Source: Anomaloglossus baeobatrachus
Taxonomy: Eukaryota; Chordata; Amphibia; Anura; Aromobatidae
NCBI RefSeq assembly: GCF_048569485.1
Contig: NW_027442217.1
Span: forward strand, 310,001-374,000
DNA length: 64,000 bases
Direction of reading: 5' to 3'
Part shown: piece after piece, positions 22,160-32,215 of the stretch
How positions within the stretch are numbered: position 1 is the first letter of the stretch
Layout: each line of letters starts with the position of its first letter
The notes under the pieces: model-generated
Databases searched by the model: none
Told to the model about the DNA's origin: nothing
Seen by the model: only the letters and a program-made list of their open reading frames with translations
Program-made: the position numbers and the translations under genes

Positions 22160-22533
22160 GGTGCACCGGTCCTGGAGGTACTGCAATACCAGGTCAATGC
22201 GTGGAGTGGACAGAGCAAGATTTTTTCCATCTCCTTGTTCTAAAAATCCATTTAATATATGGTCCCCAGAGAGGGGACGTATCAGATATTAAACTGATAA
22301 GAACAGATTTAATTTTTTTTTTTTTCTGTTTATCAGTAGGACTTCAAAATAACAAAGGTGATCGCCTCCCGTTGCCTGGGAACCGTCCAGGCACAAGAGG
22401 GCTATGTGTCACCAGAAGGCGCACACACTTCCTCAAGGCCGGCAGACGTGCAATCCCAGGCACCTTCCAGTACCGACCAAGGTAGCGTCCTCCGAAACTA
22501 CACTTGATCTTAGCCAAAAGGCTGAGAAGCTAT
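22160..22533 (-). pseudogene. RNU2: U2 snRNA gene interrupted by a 188 bp insert
   Basis: U2 nucleotides 1-37 lie at 22497-22533 (minus). They include GCTTCTCAGCCTTTTGGCTA and GATCAAGTGTAGT. Nucleotides 38-188 resume at 22308 with ATCTGTTCTTATCAG and end at GGTGCACC (22160). The insert (22309-22496) falls between T37 and A38, inside the branch-site recognition sequence GUAGUA, so the RNA could not pair with introns. The stem-loop II region reads GTCCCC-TCTCT-GGGGAC where the common U2 has GTCCTC-GAGGAC. That paired change suggests a once-functional variant gene. Stem III is degraded, the Sm-site region reads GATTTTTAG, and about two bases are lost. No clear proximal promoter element was recognised upstream. 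Confidence 0.85.
22309..22496 (-). mobile_element. Poly(A)-tailed insert in U2, candidate U2-targeting non-LTR element 3' end
   Basis: In U2 orientation the insert ends in a run of 13 A followed by TTAA, directly at U2 nucleotide 38. It has no coding sequence, and includes a hairpin GCCTGG-ACGGTTC-CCAGGC. The size and poly(A) suggest a 5'-truncated copy made by target-primed reverse transcription. Keno and Utopia are known non-LTR families that target vertebrate U2 genes. I cannot match the sequence to either from memory. No target duplication is evident. The last 12 bases before the A run (ACTGATAAACAG) are complementary to U2 nucleotides 40-53, apart from two unpaired bases. Confidence 0.6.
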
Positions 22534-22660
22534 AACCCGAATTGGTTACGGCCTTGAGTGGCACCCTGGCCTATACCGGACACATCTTAGGGAGAGGGAG
22601 ACAAACCCACGCCTACAGAAGACATTTTGTCACCCAAGCCAACCCTTGAAAAGGCTGTTT
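22534..22660. other. Upstream flank of the U2 locus
   Basis: This 127-base stretch would hold the proximal sequence element of the minus-strand U2 gene. I cannot pick out a clear element or an ATTTGCAT octamer. It is absent from the other copy of block B. Confidence 0.35.
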
Positions 22661-23423
22661 TGCAGAGCAAAAACAAGAAGAATGATGCTTTTTGCAGCCG
22701 CCGCCCACTGCAATTAATCTGAATAACTCCTCCTCCTCCAAGCACCTCCCCTCCCCCTTGCAGTCTTTCCAATTCATGATACAAAAAGACGGACGGACAG
22801 GACAGGACAGGACAGGCTGCCTGACTTTCCGTCACTGCCACCCTTTGCCATCCTTGCCCGTAGAAAGCCCTTTCATCATCCCCAAACCCTAATCTTTTCC
22901 CTTCCCTTCCCAGCTGCGTCTCACTCCCTTTCATTAGGAAGTGAGCGCAGCCTTTTCTCCGTTCTGCACATGCGCGACGTTAAACACAAATGCGCAGGCG
23001 TGCGTTCCATTAGCCTCACTGCATTCCACTCCCATACAGGAAGTGGGCGCAGCTATTACTACGGTCGCACATAAAAGAACCCACGGCCACCACTGCACAC
23101 AGCTGACTCCACCACAGGACACCCACTTCTACACCAACGCAGGTAAGACAGGATCGGCACCTCTATGCTCCCGTTACAATCAGGCTCAGTCACCATGTGA
23201 TAACGCTCTCAACTCTTTAGTTGCAGGCTCCCCTTGCTTCACCTCCACTGGCTGTGCTGCCATTTCCTCTCCCACCTGGAAGGTATACTTTATTCCACTA
23301 TTTTCCTGTTTCTCTCTTCCCCCTTTTCCCATAACCTACTTTTATCTGCATTTGTGGGGTATCTATATGCTATTTACATCATAGTTTTATTCATTAATAT
23401 GGAAGGGAAGAGTGCCCATGAGA
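22661..23423 (+). promoter_or_regulatory. Promoter-like part of block B, second copy
   Basis: The segment is near-identical to 4964-5727, including both NRF1-like sites, the TATA-like CATAAAAG at 23070-23077 and the donor-like GTAAGA. The main difference is a short stretch near 22735 (CTCCTCCTCCAAG versus CTCCTTTTGGGCACAAG). Confidence 0.35.
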
Positions 23424-24168
23424 GTGTTGAACTGCGGAGAGCAAGAGATTAAGCTGCTCCGATTTGCCACCATTGATAAGCTGTTCTCAGTAGATACACA
23501 TGCTATCCAAACAGCAGCATCCACCATTGCTTCAGCCCACCCATTCAGTGACAGCTCACCAAGTCAGCCAGAGGAGTGGTGTAAGGAATTACACGTAGGC
23601 ACTGACTCCACACCTTCACATCACAAGAAGGGGGTCTACAGGCTAGTGCAAGAATACGAGCAAGTCTTCAGCAAACATCCGCTAGACTTTTGAAGAATAA
23701 AAGGGGTCAAACACTACATCCCCACAAGTGCACACCCACCCATCAAAGAGAGATATAAGCCAAAACTACCTGCACATTACCAGTGTACCAAGGACATGTT
23801 GAGCAACATGAAGGAGGCTGGGGTTATCCGTGACAGTTGTAGCCTCTGGGCAGCTCCGTTGGTCCTGTTAAAGAAGAAGGACAGCACCACTCCCCTGTAT
23901 TGAGGAATAGCTAGCTGCATTGAGAACTGCAAATTATTTTTCTACCCTTGATCTCACTAGTCGCTATTGGCAAGTGTCCGTTGCTGAGGCAGACCGGGAG
24001 AAGACCGCCTTTGCCACCCCGATGGGTCTCTGCGAGTTCAAAAGCATGCCCTTCGAGCTGTGCAATTTGCCAGGAACCTTCCAGAGGCTGATGGAATGCT
24101 GCTTGGGACACCGAAACTTTGAAACGGTACTGCTATACCTTTATGATGTTATTGTTTATTCTAAAGCA
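23424..24168 (+). mobile_element. Broken Ty3/gypsy pol fragment, second copy
   Basis: This is the second copy of 5728-6472, with a handful of substitutions. It has the same VFSKHPLDF, FSTLDLTS and LLYLYDVIVYS landmarks. It is a fossil with the same overall layout of breaks, so the duplication came after decay. Confidence 0.8.
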
Positions 24169-24286
24169 AACAAGATTTTAGGGTGTATAAAAAGGGAGAT
24201 TAGATCCGGTGATCCCAACGTATTGTTAACCCTCTATAAATCACTTGTAAGGCCACATCTGGAATATGGGGTAAAGTCCTGAGCAG
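24169..24286 (+). mobile_element. LINE scrap, second copy
   Basis: It carries ANKILGCIKREIRSGDPNV and LYKSLVRPHLEYG, equal to 6473-6590 with minor changes. Confidence 0.7.
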
Positions 24287-24295
24287 GTTGATAAC

Positions 24296-24538
24296 CATTG
24301 GTTTGAGCATGGTAGGGTGTAGTGCGCATCTTCCTGCATCGGTAAAAGCTGCAGAAGTCCTTGAAGATTTCCGCTTCAAAGGCAGTGCCTTGATCTGTGA
24401 GGACTCTCTCTGAGTAGCCATGAGGTCTGCATAAGTGTGCTTGGAAGACCTTCGCTGCAGTATGGGCCATTAGATCTTTGACTTGTACCACAACCATAAA
24501 TCTCGAGTAGTTGTCTACCATCGTAAGTGCATACGTGA
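24296..24538 (-). mobile_element. Gypsy integrase-core scrap, second copy
   Basis: This is the counterpart of 6600-6842, with the same core motifs and the same in-frame junction to SET sequence at 24539. Confidence 0.8.
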
Positions 24539-24812
24539 GCTCGCCTCGATATTCTGCAACAAAACTCCCTTTTTCGATTTCAGTTTCAGCAAACACTCCT
24601 CTTCCTGTAGAAAATATTTATCATTACCTAAGACAGTCATTCTAATGCATGACAATATTAAGGCAATTTAGTTAAAACTTGTTTTAACTCACCTTTAAGG
24701 GGATTGATGTATTTCATGGTCAATCCAGGTTTGTCAGTGATGGCACTGACATAATGTATGGCGTCTTTTTCGGGCGTTATCCTTTGCCTTTTCATTGTGA
24801 AAATCCAGTTGC
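24539..24812 (-). pseudogene. SET-domain gene fragment, second copy
   Basis: The exons are 24693-24812 and from 24604 downward. The 88-base intron has GTGAGT and CTACAG borders and keeps phase, as in 6843-7116. The encoded residues are the same within the part I compared (KPGLTMKYINPLKG, GRGVFAETEIEKG). The fragment stops at EYRGEL, where integrase sequence takes over. Confidence 0.65.
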
Positions 24813-26647
24813 CTATATCAAAGCAAATTCTACTACTTGTAAAGTATGCAGAAAATGAAATGTAGAACATATAACATCAACTGCTTAGGAACGCATCATA
24901 GGTTAGTACTTAAAAGGATATTGTCATGTTCTAGTCATAATGCAAGCTGGACATTTTTCATGTTACCCTGTAATCGCCGGCCTGTTCTAATGCTCACAAG
25001 CCAAGATATAGGCTCAGCTGCTAAGGCTTCCCTCTGCCTTCTGAATGAAACTTGAATATGTCTGGCTCACTGTGTATATAGCAGGTGCTCAGAAAAAATA
25101 AGAGTCAATTCAATAGAAATAGCTCTGGCACACTATAGTGATCAATAACGTAAGAAAAGAACTCTTGGAATGCTGAAAATTCTTTATTTGTGCAAAAGGA
25201 TAATTCATCCAACGTTTCGACCTTGTTTTTAGGTCTTTATCAAGGATAAAGTTATCTAAGATCATAAAGGGTTACAAAACCATATAAACACGTAATTAGT
25301 ACATAGTACAACATAACAGTACAATATATTGCTACTTGAGAGTACAATGGGTCAAATAACCATGATGCACATACAAAAAATTTTTCCAAAGCCATAGTGA
25401 AAACATTTGTACTGAGGAAAGAAAATTTCCACATGACCTATCTGGAGAAACATTCTGGATCAAACAACCAAAAATAGTCAAGCAGGTAAATACACACCTA
25501 TATGGATAACAGGATGATATGTGTTCAATTGTATAGCGTCATTGCCATTAAGGTACAAATGGAAAACTTGCAATCCTATATAGTGAAGGAAATGAACACA
25601 TATCATATCAAAGAACACAGGAACATGGGTGTGAGAAAAACCTCAATGTTTATACTTTGTTCTTTATAATGGTGTGAACATGTATATGTCTCAGTACCTT
25701 ATGCACTTGAGAATTCTAGTGAGTAGATGATGAAAGCCTATTTCAGAACTGGAATCGGTAAATAATTGTAGGTGGAATCTAAATGAAAAGATGGTACAAG
25801 TGTTATCATGACACGTGGGCTATAACACAATGGACCGTGTGACAAAGAAGAAAGGAGAGAAAGAAGAGGAAGAAAATGCAACTACCTGTAACATTACGTG
25901 ATAGTCACTGGTAAGTATCACTTGACAATTCAAGTGAAAAAGGATTCCTTTATTAAAGGGTTCTCAGTCGCCTCAGGATCATGAAATACTAGGGTAAATG
26001 ATATGAGAATGGGTAAGAAGCACCACTAAAGGAAATATGAGATGCAGGACATATATCTATAAACCCCTGAACTACATGATAGAAATAAAAAGAAGAAAAA
26101 AGAAAAAAAAGAAGAAAGAAGAAGAACACATAGAATGCGGAAAGAGAATGGGTACAACTACCTGAGTTACTGCAGGGAGGCCCCTGGTTGGTATTGTGAG
26201 GGTTAGTGGAATTCCTTCACTGAAGGGTTCTCAGTTGCCTCAGGTTCGTGAAAAATGCTATAGACAAATAATGCCCGGAGAAAAGGGGTTCATATACAGC
26301 GAATAATGGTAATACAAGGTACATGTGTCACATGTAATAGTATATATATATATATTGTACTAAGATCTACACCAGAAATAGAAAGTAGTCCCTCTGCCTT
26401 CTGTCTAGGTGCCCTGAGTTATGTCCTGTAAACTGTCACAGCGACCCAGACACACATGTGTAGTAGGGGAATATCCCTGCTGAGATGCCAGTGCTAGAGC
26501 ACACGTTTGCTGTGGAGTTGAACGCTATGTGAGCAGTTCTTACCTTCAATGAGCAGAAGTCTCTTTTTTCAGATTTCAATATCTCTGTGGGTATCTGGCA
26601 GAAATATGGAATACTCTTTACTGCTAAGACCCTGTACACCACTCCCA

Positions 26648-27227
26648 CTAAAGGGGGCTTTACACGCTGCGACATCGCTAATGCGGAGTCGTTGGGGTCA
26701 CGGAATTTGTGACGCACATCCGGCCGCATTAGCGATGTTGCTGCGTGTGACACCGATGAGCGATTTTGCATCGTTGCAAAAACGTGCAAAATCGCTCATC
26801 GGTGACATGGGTCTCCATTCTCGATTATCGTTACTGCAGCAGTAACGATGTAGTTCGTCGCTCCTGCGGCAGCACACATTGCTCCGTGTGACACCGCAGA
26901 AACGAGGAACCTCTCCTTACCTGCCTCAAAGCCGCTATGAGGAAGGAAGGAGGTGGGCGGGATGTTCCGGCCACTCATCTCCGCCCCTCCACTGCTATTG
27001 GGCGGTCGCTCAGTGACGTTGCTGTGACGCTGCACGAACCGCCCCCTTAGAAAGGAGGCGGTTCGCCGGTCACAGCGACGTCGCCGGGCAGGTAAGTATG
27101 TGTGACTGGTTCTGTTCGGTGTTGTGCAGCATGGGCAGCAATTTGCCCGTGTCGCGCAACAGATGGGGGCGGGTACCCACACTAGCGATATCAGGACCGA
27201 TATCGCAGTGTGTAAAGTAGCCTTTAG
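26648..27227. mobile_element. MITE copy in unit A copy 3
   Basis: The ends and internal hairpin are the same as at 8929-9507. It shows more CpG decay than the other copies (for example GCAGCACACATTGC, where others keep CGCTCC and GGTAGC). Confidence 0.8.
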
Positions 27228-27718
27228 TCACATGACCAAGACTGTATCTGTGTCCCTACAACACACTTGAGACAAATGTGTGTGTGAGCCTGCATTGTGG
27301 GGTATATATAATATATTATAGAGCTGGGAAGGATCATTCTAAGCAGTGAGCTGTTCCAGTATTTGTAGGAAAATACCCAGTAGAAGCCTCAAACACAGCA
27401 CCAATACCTCCCATCAGTATCCCACCACAGTGCCATGTAACCCATGCCCTACACTCCCATCTACACCAATACTATACAGGCACAAACTAGTATATCTGAC
27501 TAAAAACCCCCAAAATATGAAGAACGGCCTATAGTTGAGTGTGGATATAAAATCTATGTGAGCAGAGCTAGAATAGAAATCACTGATCGCATTGAAGTCA
27601 TTCTGACCATAAATCACCATGATATCAAGGTGAGGAGTTGTGTGTTACTGCTGGGAGGAAAGGGTTAACAGTGGAATATTAAGGTGCATTTCTGTGTGCA
27701 GTGTTACTAGTCAATGTA

Positions 27719-27920
27719 CAAATTGTCTCTCCAGTAAAGGAGACAAACTCTAGCACAGCGCCACCTATTGGAAGTAGCGATCCTAAAAGTCACAAGTGGA
27801 TTTTCAACAATCCATTGCAATATGACTCAGGATATATAAGCCAGATCAGAATCCCAATTTGCAGACACGGTGTTTCGGGGTGCTTGCCCCTCGTCAGTGC
27901 AAAGTATGGGGGTGTCAATG
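27719..27920 (-). mobile_element. 202 bp hammerhead-bearing short retroelement, private to this copy
   Basis: The empty site in copy 2 reads TAGTCAATGTAACAATTC. Here the insert is flanked by TAGTCAATGTA (27708-27718) and TAGTCATTGTA (27921-27931), an 11-base target duplication with one mismatch. On the minus strand a hammerhead ribozyme lies near the 5' end. The 3' part contains GGTGGCGCTGTGC, then a TCTCC...GGAGA hairpin. There is no protein. Similar hammerhead-carrying short repeats are known in amphibians in association with Penelope-like elements, which makes this the likely class. Confidence 0.75.
27858..27903 (-). ncRNA. Hammerhead ribozyme, type I, complete core
   Basis: Read on the minus strand, helix I is TTTGCA pairing with TGCAAA (6 of 6). 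The core is CTGACGA, stem II is GGGG/CCCC with a CAAGCA loop, and then comes GAA. Helix III is ACA/TGT with a CCG loop, and the cleavage triplet is GTC. All invariant hammerhead positions (CUGANGA, GAA, NUH) are present. The predicted self-cleavage lies between plus-strand positions 27864 and 27863. Helix III is short, as in the type I hammerheads of Penelope-like elements and related repeats. In those elements it is thought to process the RNA ends. Confidence 0.85.
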
Positions 27921-28027
27921 TAGTCATTGTAACAATTCAGTATGAGCTGCTCTTGGTGCCGGGGGAGGGAGATGCTCTCCTGAGCAAGATAGATGGGGAA
28001 TGAACATGATATCTATATAGTGTAAGG

Positions 28028-28322
28028 CAGGGGGTCTCAAACTCGGCTGGGTGTATGGGCCGCACAGAGGAAAAAAATAATGTGGGGGGCTGCATTCTTT
28101 GCAGGACAAAGTGACATTTTTATTGGTACCATATATATATTTTTTTTTCACACACCTTTGGATGACTGATTTTCAACATTTTTCACTTGTTTATTATAAC
28201 AAATGTGCACATTCTTTGGTTAAATCTAAAAAAAAAAAATTGATGTTAAAAAAAAGTTATGCCTTATTTTGTTTTTTTTACAGTTTATCCCTTTCTTTTA
28301 ACTAATAGTGTTACAATTATGA
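28028..28322. mobile_element. hAT terminal region, AT-rich
   Basis: It begins with CAGGGGGTCTCAAACTCGG and continues TGGGCCGCACAGAGG, which is typical of a hAT end of the kind starting CAGGGGTCTC. The remainder is T/A homopolymer-rich. There is no protein. It joins a transposase fragment at 28323 in the middle of a codon run. Confidence 0.55.
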
Positions 28323-29615
28323 CGCTAGCGTTTTGTGAAGGGAATGCTTTGCCTACTTCCGTGACTATGGCCTTCCAGAACTGCTGCATTTTGGCTGACC
28401 TCTCCGCCTCGGGAATAAGAGACATAAAGTTCTCCTTGTAGCGTGGGTCTAACAGTGTTACCAACCAGTAATGATTGTCGGCCAAGATGTTCTTAACGCG
28501 AGGGTCACGAGACAGGCAGCTTACCATAAAGTCATCCATGTGCGCCAGACTCTTAACAGCCATCACTTCAATATCCAGACCAACACGATGACTGAACATG
28601 CTGTCCTCCTCCTTCTCCTCCTCCTCCTCCTCATCTACCCTGTCCTCTGGCCAGCCACGCTGAACTGAGCATATGACTGGTATGCATGTCATATCCTCAA
28701 TTTGGTCGGAGAGTTGCTCCATGTCTTCATCTTCCTCCTCGTCATAGTCCTCCACTGCACGTTGTGATGAGACGAGGCTGGGCTGTGTGTTATCACCCAC
28801 ACCCACTACTGTTTCTTGCTCCAACTCATCGTGTTCCGCCTGCAATGCATCATGTTTGGTTTTGAGCAGAGACCGTTTTAGAAGGCAGAGAAGCGGTATG
28901 GTGACGCTAATAATGGCGTCATCGCCGCTCACCATCTTGGTGGAGTCCTCAAAGTTTTGGAGGATGGTACATAGGTCGGACATCCATCTCCACTCCTCAG
29001 GTGTTATGTGTGGAGTTTGACCCATTTCCCGATGGCTTAGGTGATGCAGGTACTCAACAACTGCCCTCTTCTGCTCACATATCCTGATCAACATGTGCAG
29101 AGTTGAATTCCAATGCGTGGGGACATCACACACCAGTCTGTGAGCCGGAAGATGCAAATGACGCTGAAAGCCGGCAAGGCCGGCTGAAGCAGTAGGTGAC
29201 TTTCGAAAATGTGCAGACAGGCGGCGAACTTTTACCAGCAGATCAGACAGCTCTGGGTATGAGTTTAGAAACCGCTGAACCACGAGGTTGAGCACATGGG
29301 CCACGCATGGAACATGTGTCAGCTGGCCTCGCCTCAAAGCCGCCACCAGGTTCCGGCCATTGTCACACACAACCTTTCCTGGCTTTAGGTTCAGAGGTGT
29401 GAGCCAGTGATCTGCATGCTGTTTTAGAGCTGTCCACACCTCTTCTGCATTGTGGGGTTTGTCACCTATGCAGATTAGCTGCAGCACAGCCTGTTGCCGC
29501 TTCGCCGAGGCAGTGCTGCAGTGCTTCCAGCTTGGGACTGGTGTGGAGGGTAAAGTGGATGAGGATGCGCAGGAGGAGGAGGAGGCTGAAGAGCATGACA
29601 TTCCGGAGCTGTAGA
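28323..29615 (-). pseudogene. hAT transposase, N-terminal and central part
   Basis: One minus-strand frame runs from about 29615 to 28323. It shows KPGKVVCDNGRNLVAALRRG, which holds the first catalytic aspartate of the RNase H-like fold, then HVPCVAHVLNLVV, DVPTHWNSTLHMLIRICEQK and the acidic spacer. It ends at MSLIPEAERSAKM-FPSQNAS. The dimerisation domain and catalytic glutamate seen at 12600-12740 are absent, because the sequence is cut at 28323. This piece therefore complements the C-terminal halves at 11729 and 49311 but is itself incomplete. The overlapping open frame to 29880 is antisense to recombinase sequence and is not transposase. Confidence 0.8.
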
Positions 29616-29639
29616 GTGTGGGTGAAACCCTGACTGAGG

Positions 29640-30270
29640 TAGGGCCTGCAAACCTTGGTGTGGGAAGGACTTGTTCCGTTCCTCGCTCAAACTGGGTCCC
29701 AGCTGGGCTGGGCTGGGTCCCTACCCGGCTGGGTAGGGCGTTGTGGGGGGTTTGTCTATCTCCGTTTGAGGTGAGTTTGTTTAAGTTAGCCTTTTCTTTG
29801 GCGTTTTTTGGAGCCCTGCGGGTTGGGGAGTTGGTATCGCCCAGTAAGGCGTTCCCCGGGGGCTTGGATTGGGGTGACATTATGTCAGTGGAAAACGGAG
29901 TTGAATTTTGGATTAGGAAATCGAAAACTGATCAGAGAGGTGTGGGTAGACTAGTCCGTTTGGGGATGGTTGTGGCATCTGATATGTGCCCGTTCAAGTG
30001 TCTCGGGAATTTTCAACAGATCCGTCCGAAGGTGGATGGCCCCTTATTACATATATCTTTTTATCGAGATACCAATTTGTGAGTGTTTTTAGGGCATGTT
30101 TGAAGTCGTTGGGGTTAGATCCGAAGTCTTTCGGATTGGGGCAGCGATGGAGGCCTCTATATGCGGCCTACCGGAGGAGACAGTTAAGCAGATTGGTAGG
30201 TGGAAGTCGCAGCGCTTTAAGTCGTATGTACGTCCCCAGGTGGTTGTTGGCAATTGAGGGGAAAAGGGGG
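29640..30270 (+). mobile_element. Tyrosine-recombinase part of an Ngaro-type element, left copy
   Basis: The translation shows FKLAFSLAFFGALRVGELVS, then WIRKSKTDQRGVGRLVRLG, CPFKCLGNF, SRYQFVSVFRACLKSLGL, and in a further frame IGRWKSQRFKSYVRP. This is the catalytic domain of a tyrosine recombinase like those of DIRS-order (Ngaro) retroelements, which use it instead of an integrase. It is a fossil with a few breaks. From 29979 it lies in the left arm of a 2 kb palindrome, and its 5' side overlaps hAT sequence. Confidence 0.7.
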
Positions 30271-30404
30271 GGGTATTAGGGTATTAGGGTAGCAATGGGG
30301 GGGGTGAGAGTGTGTGTTTTTTGTCAATTTGGTTTGGTGAGGCAATAAAATGGTGTCGTCTGTACATTTTGTATTGCAGAAGCACCCCCCCTTCCTTCCC
30401 TGGT

Positions 30405-30968
30405 CTGGATCCTTGGCCACTCTTATGTGTATTGGGGAGCCCGACGAGCGGACGTGAGATGGAACTGGAGACAGCTAGGTTTTGAGAAGGACCTGGCTCT
30501 CGTGCGATGGCTCGGTGTTCGGGGGTTAGGGTGCAGGAGGTGCATAGATACGCCCGGTTGGACAGACCTCCTGACATCTTAGTGTTGCATGCCGGGGGGA
30601 ATGATTTGGGTGGGCGTCCTTTTCGAATCTTGATAAAGGACATCAAACATGATTTGTTACGGTTATGGGCGTCGTTTCCAGGTCTAACGATAGTCTGGTC
30701 AGAGATAGTAGCGAGAAAGAGTTGGCAGAAAGCGCGGTCAGTTGACAGGTTGAACAAGGCGCGGGCGAAGGTTAATAGGGCGATCTCGAAGTTTGTTAGT
30801 CGGAACGGGGGTATAGCAATACGGCATGTTGAGTTGGAAAGGACGGAAGAGGAATTTTGGTTGGCTGACGGGGTACACCTTAATGCGGTGGGAACTGACT
30901 TATGGGCTCTTGGCTTGCAGGGAGGTATTGAGAGGGCCCTTTGCTTGCGGGGGGTCTCAGGCACTTGA
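30405..30968 (+). mobile_element. SGNH/GDSL hydrolase part of the Ngaro-type element, left copy
   Basis: Downstream of the recombinase the frames show LGHSYVYW (block I with the serine), ILVLHAGGNDLG (the glycine-asparagine block) and ADGVHLNAVGTDLW (the final aspartate-histidine block). The S-G-N-H set of an SGNH hydrolase is therefore visible. Hydrolase domains of this type have been reported in some Ngaro retroelements (from memory). Crypton-type elements are the alternative. The element is a fossil with a few breaks. Its inverted partner is 34045-34600. Confidence 0.7.
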
Positions 30969-31639
30969 AGGGTTTCAAGGTGCCTTCGTTGTGGTGTTGT
31001 TTATTGGTGGGTCCTTGAAGTTGGTTTAAAATTGGTTCGGGGATTCATCCGGGTATGGATCCCCTCATTGGCAGAATTGATGGTCCCCTGGTGATTTTGG
31101 GGGGGAACCCCGACGGGGTATGTCGGGGCCCCTGGGGGTGTGGTTGGGGTTGACGGAGGATTAACCCTTATAATTTGGTGCTCCTGAGCCAGTGTGGGTA
31201 ACGGCTGGGAGCAAGTTGAGGTTTTTTATTGCTCGGTTATGGGAATCACCAGGGTTTTGGTAGCTTCAAGGACCTTACCACATTGCAAATTTAATTGGTT
31301 ATGTATTCTTGTTAATAAAATGGCTGCTATGGCCAAAATTATCCAAAGATAAATTTGTGTCTGTGTAATTACTTTTAAATAAGAAATGGGAATGGAGGTG
31401 TGGGGTATGAAAGGAAGACCGGAGTCAACAATTCCAGGGTCAAGCATGTTTATTTGCGTAAGCTTCGTTCCAGGGTAGAAAGGGTAAGAGTGCCTTTCAG
31501 AATTCGAAGTGGTCAGACTGTACGGACCACCAAGAACTGCAGGAGAGCTTGAACATCTTCCCATGGATTTGCGACATCCTCCCTCATCAGTTACGTAGGT
31601 AAGCAGGTTCTCAGCATTGCAGCCCATTTGTTGTCTTAA

Positions 31640-31940
31640 GTTAGTTAAGCGGGGTTAACTAACCTGTCAGTTCAGCCTCAGGTCTAAAGCAGAGGCCTGG
31701 ACTCCACTCCTTACTCCTCACTCCACAACTCTCCTTAAAAACAACTGACTCCTTTTTCCTGCCCCGGGGTCTCCAGACCCCTAGGTGGGCGTTTCCTTCC
31801 GTCTGGTCCTGCCCACTGGTGTGCCTGTCTTTCCCTAGGGGAGGTGACTAGGGTTTTCTGGTTGGCTTTGTGTGACTTAGGTGAGGGAAGTTGTTATGCG
31901 GGGGCCTATGTGTGACTATCTGCAGTGTCAGGGCGTCACA
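31640..31940 (-). mobile_element. TGTGACGCC-type LTR-like repeat, left copy
   Basis: On the minus strand it starts at 31940 with TGTGACGCCCTGACACTG. It shares the family pattern with 41354 (-) and 42478 (+): CACACA blocks, GGGCAGGACCAG, then CCCCGGGGCAGG. The far end is not clear and lies in the range 31380-31640. It is a fossil. Confidence 0.5.
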
Positions 31941-32215
31941 TATGTATGTGTGTATGTCTGCTAAAGGAATCCGCACCGTCATATTTACAAACACAAAATT
32001 TTGCAGACACCTCATGTGACTCAGGGAACGTTGTAGACTATGTTTTAACAGGAATATTTAACCTTTACAGTTACTCTCCAAAAAACCTGCCTCCATTAAA
32101 CTGAATGGAGGTGGGAGCTGCAAGTTATTAATAGCAGCTGTGATTGGTTGCTATAGGAACAAAGGACATTCATAGTATAAGAAGCTTATGTGTGAGATAA
32201 TATGATGTCAGTGGG

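Larger units (their letters stand above)
24823..28027 (-). repeat. Unit A copy 3
   Basis: This is the inverse of unit A from its tail to the hAT-like terminus CAGGGGGTCTCAAAC at 28028. The Penelope coding end present in other copies is not reached, because a hAT element follows. It has one private insertion, 27719-27920, bearing a hammerhead motif. It is contiguous with block B and the U2 locus on its left. Confidence 0.85.
29979..32003 (+). repeat. Left arm of a 2 kb palindrome
   Basis: This is the reverse complement of 33006-35045 with few differences. It holds most of the recombinase/SGNH element, its 3' untranslated tail (30969-31390, with AATAAAATGG near 31315) and an inverted TGTGACGCC-type repeat ending at 31940. 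The spacer is about 1 kb. Confidence 0.9.

Noticed and set aside
31226-31627. Protein-like 133-codon minus-strand frame, with a 111-codon partner at 33382-33717
   Set aside because: It occurs only as the mirrored pair in the palindrome arms beside an LTR-like repeat. I recognise no domain, and the two versions differ by replacement changes. Not supported as a gene.
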